17,121 bases of DNA from Candidatus Saccharimonadia bacterium (GTDB taxonomy: Bacteria; Patescibacteriota; Saccharimonadia; Saccharimonadales; Saccharimonadaceae). The stretch spans positions 1 through 17,121 of the forward strand of contig JALRBM010000029.1 in assembly GCA_023257755.1 (NCBI GenBank), read 5' to 3'. This document shows, piece by piece, positions 6,648 through 13,630 of the stretch. Position 1 is the stretch's first letter. Every line of letters starts with the position of its first letter. The position numbers and the translations under genes are program-made. The notes below the pieces were generated by a model. The model was not told the origin of the DNA. It was given only the letters and a program-made list of their open reading frames with translations, and did not search any database.

Positions 6648-7601
6648 ATGGAAAAGGAAATTCGAGACGTCGTTATGATTGGTGCTGGCCCAAGTGCGCT
6701 TGCCGCCGCAGTATATACCACCCGGGAAGATATTGATACGGTTTTGTACGAAAAAAGCATTATCGGCGGGCTTGCGGCTATTACTGATAAGGTGGATAAC
6801 TATCCCGGCTTCCCCGAGGGTATAGAGGGCATGACGCTGGCCGACCAACTGCAGCGGCAGGCCGAACGGTTTGGCGCACAAATAGAACTTGGCGACGTTT
6901 CCGCAATCAAGAGTGATGGAGATATTAAAACCGTGATTGTCGATGGCGAGGAAGTCCGGGCAAAAACAGTACTTATCGCAACGGGCAGTGATTATAAGAA
7001 AATCAACGTTCCTGGTGAAGTAGAATATCATGGCCGGGGAGTACATTACTGCGCAACGTGTGACGGTGCCTTTTACCGTGATAAAAGGTTGGTAGTCGTT
7101 GGCGGCGGCAACTCGGCCGTACAGGAGGCAATTTTCCTTACCCGTTTTACAAGTCACATCGACATGCTGGTGCGTAGCGAAATTAAAGCCAGTGAAGTTC
7201 TTCAGCATGACTTAACGAAGTATGTTGAATCTGGACAAATCACTGTTCACCTCCACACTGCTCCGAAGGAAATCAAAGCAAATGAAGAAGGCAAAGTTGA
7301 CTCTGTCAGTGCGGTTCAGGATGGCAACGAAGTCGTATTTGAGACTGACGGCGTATTTATTTTTGTCGGCCTGAAGCCAAACACTGGTTTCTTGAAAGAC
7401 AGTGGCATTGAACTGGACGAGCAAGGACTTATTAAAACCGACAAGCATCTTTCGACGAACATTTCCGGTATTTATGCCAGCGGTGACGTCAGAAGTGGCG
7501 CGACGATGCAGATCGCCAGTGCTGTCGGCGAAGGGGCAACGGCTGCACTGTCGATTCGCGAATACCTGGACGATCAAAAGCGTGGCGGCCTGTACGGCTA
7601 G
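6648..7601 (+). CDS. trxB: Thioredoxin reductase-like FAD-dependent disulfide reductase
   Basis: Low-molecular-weight thioredoxin reductase family, 317 residues, expected to pass electrons from a pyridine nucleotide via FAD and the Cys135-Ala-Thr-Cys138 pair (YCATCDGAF) to thioredoxin or a related protein. The FAD motif is GAGPSA at 12-17, with Ala in place of the usual third Gly; the second dinucleotide motif is GGGNSAVQEA at 152-161; and YASGDVRSGATMQIASAVGEG at 276-296 closes the FAD site. The His-Arg-Arg and later Arg that read the NADPH 2'-phosphate in E. coli TrxB are not kept: the loop reads MLVRSEIKAS (173-182). Electron-donor preference is therefore open. AGGAG six bases upstream supports the ATG. 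Its stop shares a CTAG with the convergent phosphodiesterase gene. Confidence 0.88.
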   Translation: MEKEIRDVVMIGAGPSALAAAVYTTREDIDTVLYEKSIIGGLAAITDKVDNYPGFPEGIEGMTLADQLQRQAERFGAQIELGDVSAIKSDGDIKTVIVDGEEVRAKTVLIATGSDYKKINVPGEVEYHGRGVHYCATCDGAFYRDKRLVVVGGGNSAVQEAIFLTRFTSHIDMLVRSEIKASEVLQHDLTKYVESGQITVHLHTAPKEIKANEEGKVDSVSAVQDGNEVVFETDGVFIFVGLKPNTGFLKDSGIELDEQGLIKTDKHLSTNISGIYASGDVRSGATMQIASAVGEGATAALSIREYLDDQKRGGLYG

Positions 7602-8296
7602 GCCTTTGCTTTATTGATTTCTTTCAATATAACATCAGGGCGATTGGTAACGATGCCGTCAATACCTTTTTGTGAAAAAAGCAGCGCCGTGTGCGGGCGA
7701 TCCACGGTGTATACATAAGTGAAGATCCCGGCACGTCTCGCGATTTCTATGGCAAATTCGTTAGCGTACAGCCGATGAAAGCCGGCCGCCGTTAGATTGA
7801 GCTTGCGGTGGTAGGCGATGAATAGATAGGGATTAAGCGTATGGAGCAATGAGAGATTTGCCTCCTTACTTTCGCGTCGAATGGCGATGAGTTCGCTGGC
7901 ATGGAATGAGGAAAAGAGCACCTTGTCCCAGTCGCTTGGCTTTTTAATGTATTTGTCCCGAACGAGCTGCAGGACGACCTTGCCACTGCCGCGTCCTTTT
8001 GCTTCGATATTTAGCAGCCGCCTGCCAAAAAACTCGTCAAGAACCTGTATCAGCGTAAAAATGGTTTGATCTTTAAACCTTTCCTTTAGATCGGCAAGGG
8101 TGTGGCGGCTGATAATCGAGGTGTCCCGATGTGTCCGAAGCGCAAGAAAATCGTGCATAAGAACGGGGATGCCGTCACTGGTGAGGCGGACATCGATCTC
8201 TAAAATATCGGCCCCCGCCTTAAGTCCCGCACGAAGGGCTTCGATGGTATTTTCAGGCGCCAGTCCGGCGGCCCCTCTGTGGCTAATGATCAGCAT
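7598..8296 (-). CDS. Glycerophosphodiester phosphodiesterase
   Basis: GDPD-family TIM-barrel enzyme that hydrolyses glycerophosphodiesters to glycerol 3-phosphate and an alcohol. It has 232 residues, with no signal peptide, so it is probably cytoplasmic. The N-terminal signature is complete: His6-Arg7-Gly, PENT with Glu15 and Asn16, the metal ligands Glu33 and Asp35 (LEIDVRLTSDG), and the catalytic His48-Asp49. NIEAK (96-100) supplies the third acidic ligand, and GIDGIVTNRPDVIL forms the C-terminal strand. The role is likely salvage of glycerol phosphate from phospholipid head groups, which fits an organism that probably scavenges lipids; that is inference. Translation starts 10 nt after a TATACT element, so the mRNA leader would be at most a few bases. 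It converges on trxB with a 4-bp overlap. Confidence 0.9.
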   Translation of the reverse strand: MLIISHRGAAGLAPENTIEALRAGLKAGADILEIDVRLTSDGIPVLMHDFLALRTHRDTSIISRHTLADLKERFKDQTIFTLIQVLDEFFGRRLLNIEAKGRGSGKVVLQLVRDKYIKKPSDWDKVLFSSFHASELIAIRRESKEANLSLLHTLNPYLFIAYHRKLNLTAAGFHRLYANEFAIEIARRAGIFTYVYTVDRPHTALLFSQKGIDGIVTNRPDVILKEINKAKA

Positions 8297-8306
8297 AAGT
8301 GACCTT

Positions 8307-8315
8307 AGTATAGCA
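8307..8315 (-). promoter_or_regulatory. Extended -10 promoter of the phosphodiesterase gene
   Basis: Read on the minus strand this is TGCTATACT preceded by TTT, the same core as at the FKBP and rel promoters. Ten bases separate the hexamer from the ATG at 8296, giving a predicted leader of about three bases. No clear -35 is present. It diverges from the ppa promoter about 35 bp away. Confidence 0.6.
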
Positions 8316-8347
8316 AAACCGGCCGAGTTTTAACTCTTTAAAAGAAT

Positions 8348-8376
8348 TGTTATAATAGTGACGATATATAACGGAG
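8348..8376 (+). promoter_or_regulatory. ppa promoter and Shine-Dalgarno
   Basis: TGTTATAAT ends at 8356: a perfect -10 with TG extension. A CGGAG Shine-Dalgarno lies at 8372-8376, six bases before the ATG at 8383, so this leader is conventional (roughly 20 nt). The -35 region is AT-rich without a clear hexamer. Confidence 0.65.
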
Positions 8377-8382
8377 AACCAC

Positions 8383-8910
8383 ATGGCTGACTTTAACCAA
8401 ATTCTCACCCCTGGCAATGTAGACGAAGGAATGATTAACGTCGTTGTTGAAATTCCAGCTGGGAGTTCACACAAAATTGAATGGAACCGCGACCTCGCGG
8501 TGATGCAGCTTGACCGCGTAGAGCCTGCAATTTTCGCAAAACCAACTAATTACGGATTTATTCCGCAGACGCTTGACGAAGACGGCGACGAGCTGGACGT
8601 CCTGATTGTTACGGACGAGCCGCTTCCAACGGGTATATTTCTAGAAGCGAAGATCATCGGCGTCATGAAATTCGAGGATGACGGCGAAGTTGATGACAAA
8701 GTTGTCGTCGTGCCTTCAGACGATCGCAACACGGGCAACCGCATCCAGTCGCTTGATGATATTCCACAATTAGTGAAGCAGCTGGAACACCATTTTAACC
8801 ATTATAAGGATCTGAAAAAGCCAGGGAGCACGGTCGTAAAGGGCTGGGGTGATATCGACGAAGCAAAGAAAATCACTCACGAAGCAATTGCGCGCTGGAA
8901 TAATCGGTAA
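8383..8910 (+). CDS. ppa: Inorganic pyrophosphatase (family I)
   Basis: Soluble Mg-dependent enzyme that splits pyrophosphate to two phosphates and so pulls nucleic-acid and aminoacyl-tRNA synthesis forward. The 175 residues match the 176 of E. coli. The family signature D67-G-D69-E-L-D72-V is intact, with further metal- and substrate-site residues at Glu23, Lys31 (EIPAGSSHKIEW), Tyr57 (PTNYGFIPQT), Asp104-Asp105 and Lys144-Lys146 region. It is monocistronic, with its own strong -10 and a hairpin terminator directly after the stop, and lies between two minus-strand genes. Nothing is missing or unusual. Confidence 0.97.
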   Translation: MADFNQILTPGNVDEGMINVVVEIPAGSSHKIEWNRDLAVMQLDRVEPAIFAKPTNYGFIPQTLDEDGDELDVLIVTDEPLPTGIFLEAKIIGVMKFEDDGEVDDKVVVVPSDDRNTGNRIQSLDDIPQLVKQLEHHFNHYKDLKKPGSTVVKGWGDIDEAKKITHEAIARWNNR

Positions 8911-8918
8911 GCTTACTA

Positions 8919-8951
8919 CAAAAATAGCCTCTCTTTTAAGGGCTATTTTTG
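8919..8951. terminator. Bidirectional terminator shared by ppa and rel
   Basis: A perfect 11-bp inverted repeat, CAAAAATAGCC at 8919-8929 and GGCTATTTTTG at 8941-8951, around an 11-nt loop. The A-run on one arm and T-run on the other give a U-tract in either direction. It starts eight bases after the ppa stop, and the rel stop codon (complement of 8943-8945) lies inside its right arm. Confidence 0.8.
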
Positions 8952-10478
8952 TTTTCGCAGAGCCTTTGAACGAATAATATTGGTCGCAGCGCTGATCGTC
9001 TCAACTACTTGCATTTTTTTCAATTGAGCGCGTAGCTTGGTGCGCGCGTGGCTCGTCCGCACCAATTCAAGCCATGATTTTTTCGGCAACGAGAGCTTTC
9101 GGGTGATGACTTCAACGACATCACCGTTCTGAAGCGGCTTGTCGAACGGATGGATATTGCCGTTAACCCGAAAACTATAGGCGTGCTTGCCGATATCGCT
9201 ATGAACCATGTAGGCAAAGTCCAACGGCAGTGCACCTTCGGGCAAATTATAGATATCGCCGACGGGGGAATAGACGAAAATACGATCGCCGAACAGATTG
9301 ACATCCAACTCGTCTTTGCTGATTTCGTCGCCCGATCCCAACCGAGATGCGATTTCTTGAAGCTGCGAGATCCACTGATGCTGGGAAGAAAGCTTCGCCG
9401 CGTTTTTCTTTCGCAGGTAATCCTTGGAATCCTTTTGTTCATGATAATGAAAGCTGGCGGCCAGTCCGCGTTCGGCGTATTCGTGCATTCCGTAGGTGCG
9501 GATCTGGAATTCGACGATATGTTCGTTGGGCGTGATAACCGTCGTGTGAAGGCTTTGATAGCCGTTTGGCTTTGGCACCGCGATATAATCCTTGATTCGT
9601 GAAATCATCGGCTGGTACATTGCGTGTAAAATACCAAGCACGCGGTAGCACTGCTCTTTATTCTTGACGATGACGCGCAGGGCCATCAAATCATAAATGT
9701 CGTCAATATTACCGCCGACTTTCTTTAGTTTTTTATATAAGCTGTAGACGCTTTTAACCCGCCCATTAACCTCGAATTCGATGCCGTTATGCTTTAGCTC
9801 GGCTTCGACTTCCTGGCGGACTTTACCTAATTTTCGAGTGCTCTTCCCGAGCCGCTTGCGCATGAGATTTTTGAGTCTCTGAAATTCGCCTGGGTCAAGA
9901 TAGCTGAACGCCAATTCTTCGATCTGCATGCGAACCCGTCCCATACCTAGGCGGTCGGCCATGGGTGCAAAAACCTCCAGGCTTTCCCGGGCGATCTTCT
10001 GTTGCTTATCTTTTGGCATATGCTGCAATGTCGAAAGATTATGAAGCCTGTCGGCGAGTTTAATGATAATGACACGGACGTCCTGGCTGACGGCGATCAG
10101 AAGTTTTGACAGATTATCTTTGGTCTGGGGCAGGTAGCTATCCAGGTTACGCATCCCAGCACGCGCTTGTGATACTTTTGTCACGCCATCAACGAGAAAA
10201 GCCACGTCCCGGCCGAACAGCGATTCGATTTCTTCTAACGTCGCCTCCGTGTCTTCGACGGTATCATGGAGTACGCCGGCGATCACGGTATCCATATCAA
10301 GCCCCCAATCGATCAATGTGTCTGCGACGGCGAGAGGGTGAATAATGTAAGGTTCGCCGCTCTTTCGCTTTTGTCCTTCATGGGCGTCGGTTGAAAACAA
10401 AATGGCATGATCCAGTTCAAGGAGTTCTTCCTCTTCGTAGTGCGGTTTTGCGTGCTCGAGTAACACCTCTCTGGCCAT
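8943..10478 (-). CDS. rel: RelA/SpoT-family (p)ppGpp synthetase/hydrolase, short C-terminus
   Basis: Stringent-response enzyme of 511 residues. The HD hydrolase domain is complete: Arg38, His47, HDTVED (71-76), and Asp143 with Asn147 in LADRLHN. The synthetase domain (about 200-345) has GRVKSVYSLYKK, DIYDLMALRV and KDYIAVPKPNGYQSLH. Its substrate loop reads R294-I-K-D297, the RxKD form of bifunctional Rel/SpoT rather than the ExDD of synthetase-only RelA. A TGS domain follows (about 398-462). The protein then ends after a short helical stretch: the zinc-finger/RIS and ACT domains of typical long Rel proteins (about 700-750 residues) are absent. I chose the ATG at 10478, not one 153 bases further upstream inside gapdh, because the conserved domain begins just after it and it lies nine bases from a TATACT element. 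Divergent from gapdh. Confidence 0.93.
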   Translation of the reverse strand: MAREVLLEHAKPHYEEEELLELDHAILFSTDAHEGQKRKSGEPYIIHPLAVADTLIDWGLDMDTVIAGVLHDTVEDTEATLEEIESLFGRDVAFLVDGVTKVSQARAGMRNLDSYLPQTKDNLSKLLIAVSQDVRVIIIKLADRLHNLSTLQHMPKDKQQKIARESLEVFAPMADRLGMGRVRMQIEELAFSYLDPGEFQRLKNLMRKRLGKSTRKLGKVRQEVEAELKHNGIEFEVNGRVKSVYSLYKKLKKVGGNIDDIYDLMALRVIVKNKEQCYRVLGILHAMYQPMISRIKDYIAVPKPNGYQSLHTTVITPNEHIVEFQIRTYGMHEYAERGLAASFHYHEQKDSKDYLRKKNAAKLSSQHQWISQLQEIASRLGSGDEISKDELDVNLFGDRIFVYSPVGDIYNLPEGALPLDFAYMVHSDIGKHAYSFRVNGNIHPFDKPLQNGDVVEVITRKLSLPKKSWLELVRTSHARTKLRAQLKKMQVVETISAATNIIRSKALRKQK

Positions 10479-10487
10479 AGTAGTATT

Positions 10488-10527
10488 AGTATAGCATTTT
10501 ACAGCGGGGCGCTCGCCGTTATATACT
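10488..10527. promoter_or_regulatory. Divergent rel / gapdh promoter pair
   Basis: On the minus strand TGCTATACT (hexamer 10488-10493) stands nine bases before the rel ATG at 10478. On the plus strand TATACT (10522-10527), with TTTACA at 10498-10503 as a good -35 (18 bp spacer), drives gapdh. The two hexamers are 28 bp apart, so the gapdh -35 lies next to the rel -10 and two polymerases could hardly bind at once. Confidence 0.65.
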
Positions 10528-10572
10528 AAAGGGCGAAATGCTAATGCTTGCAGACATAAAGGAGTGGGGAGT

Positions 10573-11595
10573 ATGAGCCAAGTGAACGTGGCAATAAACG
10601 GCTTTGGGCGGATCGGGCGCAATGCCTTCAAGATTGCATTCGAGCGAAGCGACCTTAGTATCGTTGCGATAAATGATCTGACAGATACAAAGACCTTGGC
10701 GCATCTTTTAAAATACGACTCATCGTATGGTGTCTATCAGCACGACGTTGACTTTAACGAAACTGGCATCATCGTCAATGGCAAGCACATCACCGTTCTC
10801 GCCGAAAAAGATCCAGCCAGCCTTCCATGGCGCGAACATGAAGTTGACGTTGTTATCGAAAGTACGGGATTCTTCACCGATCCGGCCAAAGCACGAGCGC
10901 ATATTGACCAAGCCGGTGCAAAACGAGTAATAATCAGCGCCCCAGCAAAAGGCGAGGGGTCAGACACGATCATTCTTGGTGTCAATGAAGAGAAAATCCA
11001 CGACGAGGGTGCCAGTGCGGTCCTTAACAATGGAAGCTGTACGACGAACTGTATCACGCCGGTTATGGCGGTGCTTGAAAAAAGCTTTGGCATCGAAAAA
11101 GCCATGATGACGACGGTCCATAGCTATACCGCCGACCAACGCCTTCAGGATGCGCCGCATAAGGATCTTCGCCGTGGGCGCGCCGCTGCTGAGAACATCG
11201 TCCCGACCAGTACTGGGGCAAGTGTCGCCGCCGCCCAGGCACTGCCGTCGCTAAAGGGAGTGTTCGGTGGTTTAAGTCTGCGCGTTCCGACGCCTGTCGT
11301 AAGTCTTAGCGACTTTGTCGTAGTGACGAAGCGCGATGTCACCGTCGAAGAAGTTAATGCAGCATTTAAGGCGGCCGCGCAGCAGCCATTCTACCAGGGG
11401 ATTCTGGCGGTGACGGAGGACGAGCTGGTCAGCAGCGACTTTAAGGGTAATAGCCACAGTGCCATCGTTGACCTGCCACTGACGGCGGTAGTCGGAGGTA
11501 ATCTACTAAAGGTGGTCGCCTGGTACGACAATGAGTGGGGCTATAGTAACCGCCTGGTTGAATTGGTCGCCGACACGGGCAAACTTTTGAAGTAG
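10573..11595 (+). CDS. gap: Glyceraldehyde-3-phosphate dehydrogenase, phosphorylating
   Basis: Oxidises glyceraldehyde 3-phosphate to 1,3-bisphosphoglycerate with NAD, in the cytoplasm. It has 340 residues, the family's usual length. The NAD-binding GFGRIGR is at 10-16, and Asp35 (INDLTD) at the end of the second strand fits NAD rather than NADP. The catalytic Cys156 lies in NGSCTTNCITP with His183 in HSYTADQ; the phosphate-binding STG and the RGRAAAENIVP loop are also present, as is the WYDNEWGYSNR C-terminal signature. An AAAGGAG Shine-Dalgarno at 10558-10564 sits eight bases before the ATG at 10573; an in-frame GTG at 10564 overlaps this site and is not the start. Transcribed away from rel from an 18-bp-spaced promoter, with a leader of about 40 nt. 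Confidence 0.97.
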   Translation: MSQVNVAINGFGRIGRNAFKIAFERSDLSIVAINDLTDTKTLAHLLKYDSSYGVYQHDVDFNETGIIVNGKHITVLAEKDPASLPWREHEVDVVIESTGFFTDPAKARAHIDQAGAKRVIISAPAKGEGSDTIILGVNEEKIHDEGASAVLNNGSCTTNCITPVMAVLEKSFGIEKAMMTTVHSYTADQRLQDAPHKDLRRGRAAAENIVPTSTGASVAAAQALPSLKGVFGGLSLRVPTPVVSLSDFVVVTKRDVTVEEVNAAFKAAAQQPFYQGILAVTEDELVSSDFKGNSHSAIVDLPLTAVVGGNLLKVVAWYDNEWGYSNRLVELVADTGKLLK

Positions 11596-11603
11596 GCTCC
11601 TTT

Positions 11604-11621
11604 CGTTTTTCCCTAAAAACG
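11604..11621. repeat. Small inverted repeat between gap and rpiB
   Basis: CGTTTTT at 11604-11610 and AAAAACG at 11615-11621 form a 7-bp, AT-rich stem with a CCCT loop. It lies eight bases after the gap stop and immediately before the rpiB -10. There is no U-tract after it, so a terminator role is weak; it could equally be a protein-binding site in the promoter spacer. Confidence 0.35.
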
Positions 11622-11623
11622 CT

Positions 11624-11629
11624 TATACT
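11624..11629 (+). promoter_or_regulatory. -10 element of the rpiB operon
   Basis: TATACT, six bases before the rpiB ATG at 11636, with no Shine-Dalgarno between, which implies a leaderless message. This is one of two elements in the window without a TG extension, and no good -35 is visible. It would serve rpiB, rpe, both transketolase genes and the aldolase. Confidence 0.55.
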
Positions 11630-11635
11630 AAAGCC

Positions 11636-12088
11636 ATGAAGATTTACTTGGGTGCTGATCATCAGGGATTCGCTATGAAGCAGCAGGTATTTGCGTACTT
11701 GGCAAAACAAGGTTACGACGTAGAAGACGTGGGTGACAGAGAGCTCGATCCCGATGATGACTTTCCAGAGTTCGCACAAATGGCCGCGTTAAAAATAATT
11801 GGTGATGAAGATTCGGATCCAAGGGCCATTTTGCTTTGCGGCGGTGGCCAGGGAATGTGTATGGCGGCAAATCGATTTCGCGGTATTCGTGCGAGTGTCA
11901 TCTGGGATGCCTATGAGGCCAAGATGACCCGGAATGATAATGACAGTAACGTACTGTGCTTGCCCTCTCGGGTGTTAGAAAAGAACGAAGCCGAATGGAA
12001 GGATATTATCGACACGTGGCTAAAGACACCATTTGCTGCCGCGCCTCGTTATAAGCGCCGCAACGCGCAGATTGACGAGGTTGCATAG
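11636..12088 (+). CDS. rpiB: Ribose-5-phosphate isomerase B-family protein
   Basis: RpiB/LacAB-family sugar-phosphate isomerase, 150 residues, expected to interconvert ribose 5-phosphate and ribulose 5-phosphate. The N-terminal strand with Asp8-His9 (GADHQGF), the catalytic Cys68 in LLCGGGQGM, the AANRFRGIRA segment and DSNVLCLPSRV are clear. Two positions differ from the E. coli enzyme: the Thr of CGTG is Gly70 here, and the His of the SRQHND motif, thought to open the sugar ring, is Asp101 (TRNDND). The fold is secure; exact substrate is less so, though the next gene is the epimerase of the same pathway. No Shine-Dalgarno is present; the start lies six bases after a TATACT. It ends one base before rpe. 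Confidence 0.85.
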   Translation: MKIYLGADHQGFAMKQQVFAYLAKQGYDVEDVGDRELDPDDDFPEFAQMAALKIIGDEDSDPRAILLCGGGQGMCMAANRFRGIRASVIWDAYEAKMTRNDNDSNVLCLPSRVLEKNEAEWKDIIDTWLKTPFAAAPRYKRRNAQIDEVA

Positions 12089-12089
12089 T

Positions 12090-12734
12090 ATGAGTGTGAT
12101 TGCCCCTGCGATCTTGTCGGAAACCCCCGATGACTACAAAGCCCAGATCGAACGAGTGCATGGATTCGCCGAAAGGATCCACATTGATATTTGTGACGGT
12201 GAATTCGCTCCGACATTCACCGTCGGTGCTGCCCAGGTCTGGTGGCCACAGGAATGGACCACCGACATCCATGCCATGGTGGCTCGGCCGAGCGAGCATC
12301 TTGAAACGTTGGTCGCTTTAAAACCGAACATGATTATATTTCACGCCGAGGTGCAGGAAGACATCGCCCCGGTTCTTCAGCATGTAAAAAAATTCGGCAT
12401 CAAGGCCGGACTTGCCCTTCTAAAGACGACAGTACCCAGCGTCGTTGCTGGCGCTATCCAGCAGGCGGATCACGTGATGATTTTTAGCGGTGAACTCGGA
12501 AAACATGGCGGAACGGCCAGTCTGATGCAACTCGAAAAAATCCGCCTGGTTAGGGCCATCAAGCCGGACGTTGAAATCGGCTGGGATGGTGGGGTAACTG
12601 TTGAAAATGTTTACAGCTTGGCGCAGGGCGGTGTCGAGGTCCTGAATGTCGGCGGCACGCTAGCCGAGGCCGACGACCCTAAGGCTGTCTATGATACACT
12701 TGTAGGAGAGGTTAATAAGCACGGAATTATCTAA
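12090..12734 (+). CDS. rpe: Ribulose-phosphate 3-epimerase family protein
   Basis: TIM-barrel epimerase expected to interconvert ribulose 5-phosphate and xylulose 5-phosphate; 214 residues against about 220 for the family. The metal and acid-base set is complete: His31 and Asp33 (HIDICDG), His61 (DIHAMV), and Asp166 (GWDGGV), with Ser10 in PAILS. The C-terminal phosphate loop (LNVGGTLAEADDP) is present. The loop that normally reads MSVNPGFGGQ is instead MIFSGELGKHGG (130-141), so the Met cap over the active site and the substrate-closing segment differ. I start it at the ATG at 12090, two bases after the rpiB stop; earlier in-frame codons lie inside rpiB. It is followed by the transketolase pair, which consumes its product. 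Confidence 0.85.
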   Translation: MSVIAPAILSETPDDYKAQIERVHGFAERIHIDICDGEFAPTFTVGAAQVWWPQEWTTDIHAMVARPSEHLETLVALKPNMIIFHAEVQEDIAPVLQHVKKFGIKAGLALLKTTVPSVVAGAIQQADHVMIFSGELGKHGGTASLMQLEKIRLVRAIKPDVEIGWDGGVTVENVYSLAQGGVEVLNVGGTLAEADDPKAVYDTLVGEVNKHGII

Positions 12735-12736
12735 AA

Positions 12737-13630
12737 ATGGGTGGGAAGCTAACAGTAACGCAGCTGGAACAAAAAGCTAATAAGATCCGTCAGGATATTA
12801 TTAATATGCTGGTAGAAGCGGGGAGTGGGCATAGCGCCGGGCCCCTGGATCTTGCCGATATAATGACGGCGCTTTATTTCAATATCATGAATATTGATCC
12901 GTCAAAACCCGAATGGTCGGAGCGCGACCTCTTCTTTCTTAGTAATGGCCACTGTGTGCCGGTGCAATACGCTGCGATGGCCGAAAGAGGGTACTTTCCG
13001 GTTGAGGAGCTCGGGACGCTTCGTAAATTCGGTAGCCGCTTACAAGGCCACCCGGAACGCACCAAGCTACCGGGGCTTGAAAACACCAGCGGCCCTTTAG
13101 GGAGCGGCCTCAGCCAAGCCGCCGGCTACGCCTATAGCTTACAGTATCTCGATAATGCCAGACATCGCTGGGTGTATGTCGTCACGGGCGACGGTGAGCT
13201 TAACGAGGGCAATATCTGGGAGGCAGCCATGTTTGCCGGGAAGTACAAGCTATCCCAGCTGATTGTGTTTGTCGATCGGAACAATATACAAATTGACGGC
13301 TCGACCGAAAGTGTCATGCCGCTTGAGGATCTCCGCGGCAAGTGGGAGAGTTTTGGTTGGCATGTGCAGGAAATTGACGGGCATAATATCGAAAGTATCA
13401 TTGATGCGGCCAGTATGGCGCGGGCAATCAGTAACAAACCAAGCGTGATTATTTCCCATACGATTCCTGGCAAGGGAGTGGATTTTATGGAGTATGATTA
13501 CCATTGGCACGGGAACCCTCCCGGCACAATCGAGCCTCCCGGGTCTCCTCCCAAGGCCGATCAGGCGAAACAAGCCCTTATGAAGCTTCGTACCTTAGAT
13601 GGAAAAATCACTCCGGGAGACCTCCACTAA
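12737..13630 (+). CDS. tktA: Transketolase, N-terminal (thiamine diphosphate-binding) subunit
   Basis: First half of a split transketolase, which moves two-carbon units between sugar phosphates. The 297 residues hold the diphosphate-binding domain: His32 in GHSAG, His72 in SNGHCVP, His105 in LQGHPE, SGPLGSGLSQAAG at 118-130, and the ThDP motif GDGELNEG (151-158) ending at Asn182-Asn183 in VFVDRNN. The Asp of the GDG and the Asn pair coordinate the Mg. It starts two bases after the rpe stop without a clear Shine-Dalgarno, suggesting translational coupling, and its stop overlaps the start of the C-terminal subunit by one base. Splitting into two chains is known in archaea and some bacteria, so it is not a frameshift: both halves have proper starts and full domains. 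Confidence 0.93.
   Translation: MGGKLTVTQLEQKANKIRQDIINMLVEAGSGHSAGPLDLADIMTALYFNIMNIDPSKPEWSERDLFFLSNGHCVPVQYAAMAERGYFPVEELGTLRKFGSRLQGHPERTKLPGLENTSGPLGSGLSQAAGYAYSLQYLDNARHRWVYVVTGDGELNEGNIWEAAMFAGKYKLSQLIVFVDRNNIQIDGSTESVMPLEDLRGKWESFGWHVQEIDGHNIESIIDAASMARAISNKPSVIISHTIPGKGVDFMEYDYHWHGNPPGTIEPPGSPPKADQAKQALMKLRTLDGKITPGDLH

Noticed and set aside
6543..7208. A 221-codon open frame on the minus strand across the FKBP and trxB genes
   Set aside because: It spans two real genes and their intergenic Shine-Dalgarno, and its product has no recognisable domain.
10479..10631. A longer N-terminus for rel starting at 10631
   Set aside because: It would read into gapdh and across both divergent promoters; the Rel family N-terminus begins just after the ATG at 10478.
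11604..11621. CGTTTTT/AAAAACG repeat as the gap terminator
   Set aside because: The stem is short, five of seven pairs are A-T, and no U-tract follows. Kept only as a low-confidence repeat.
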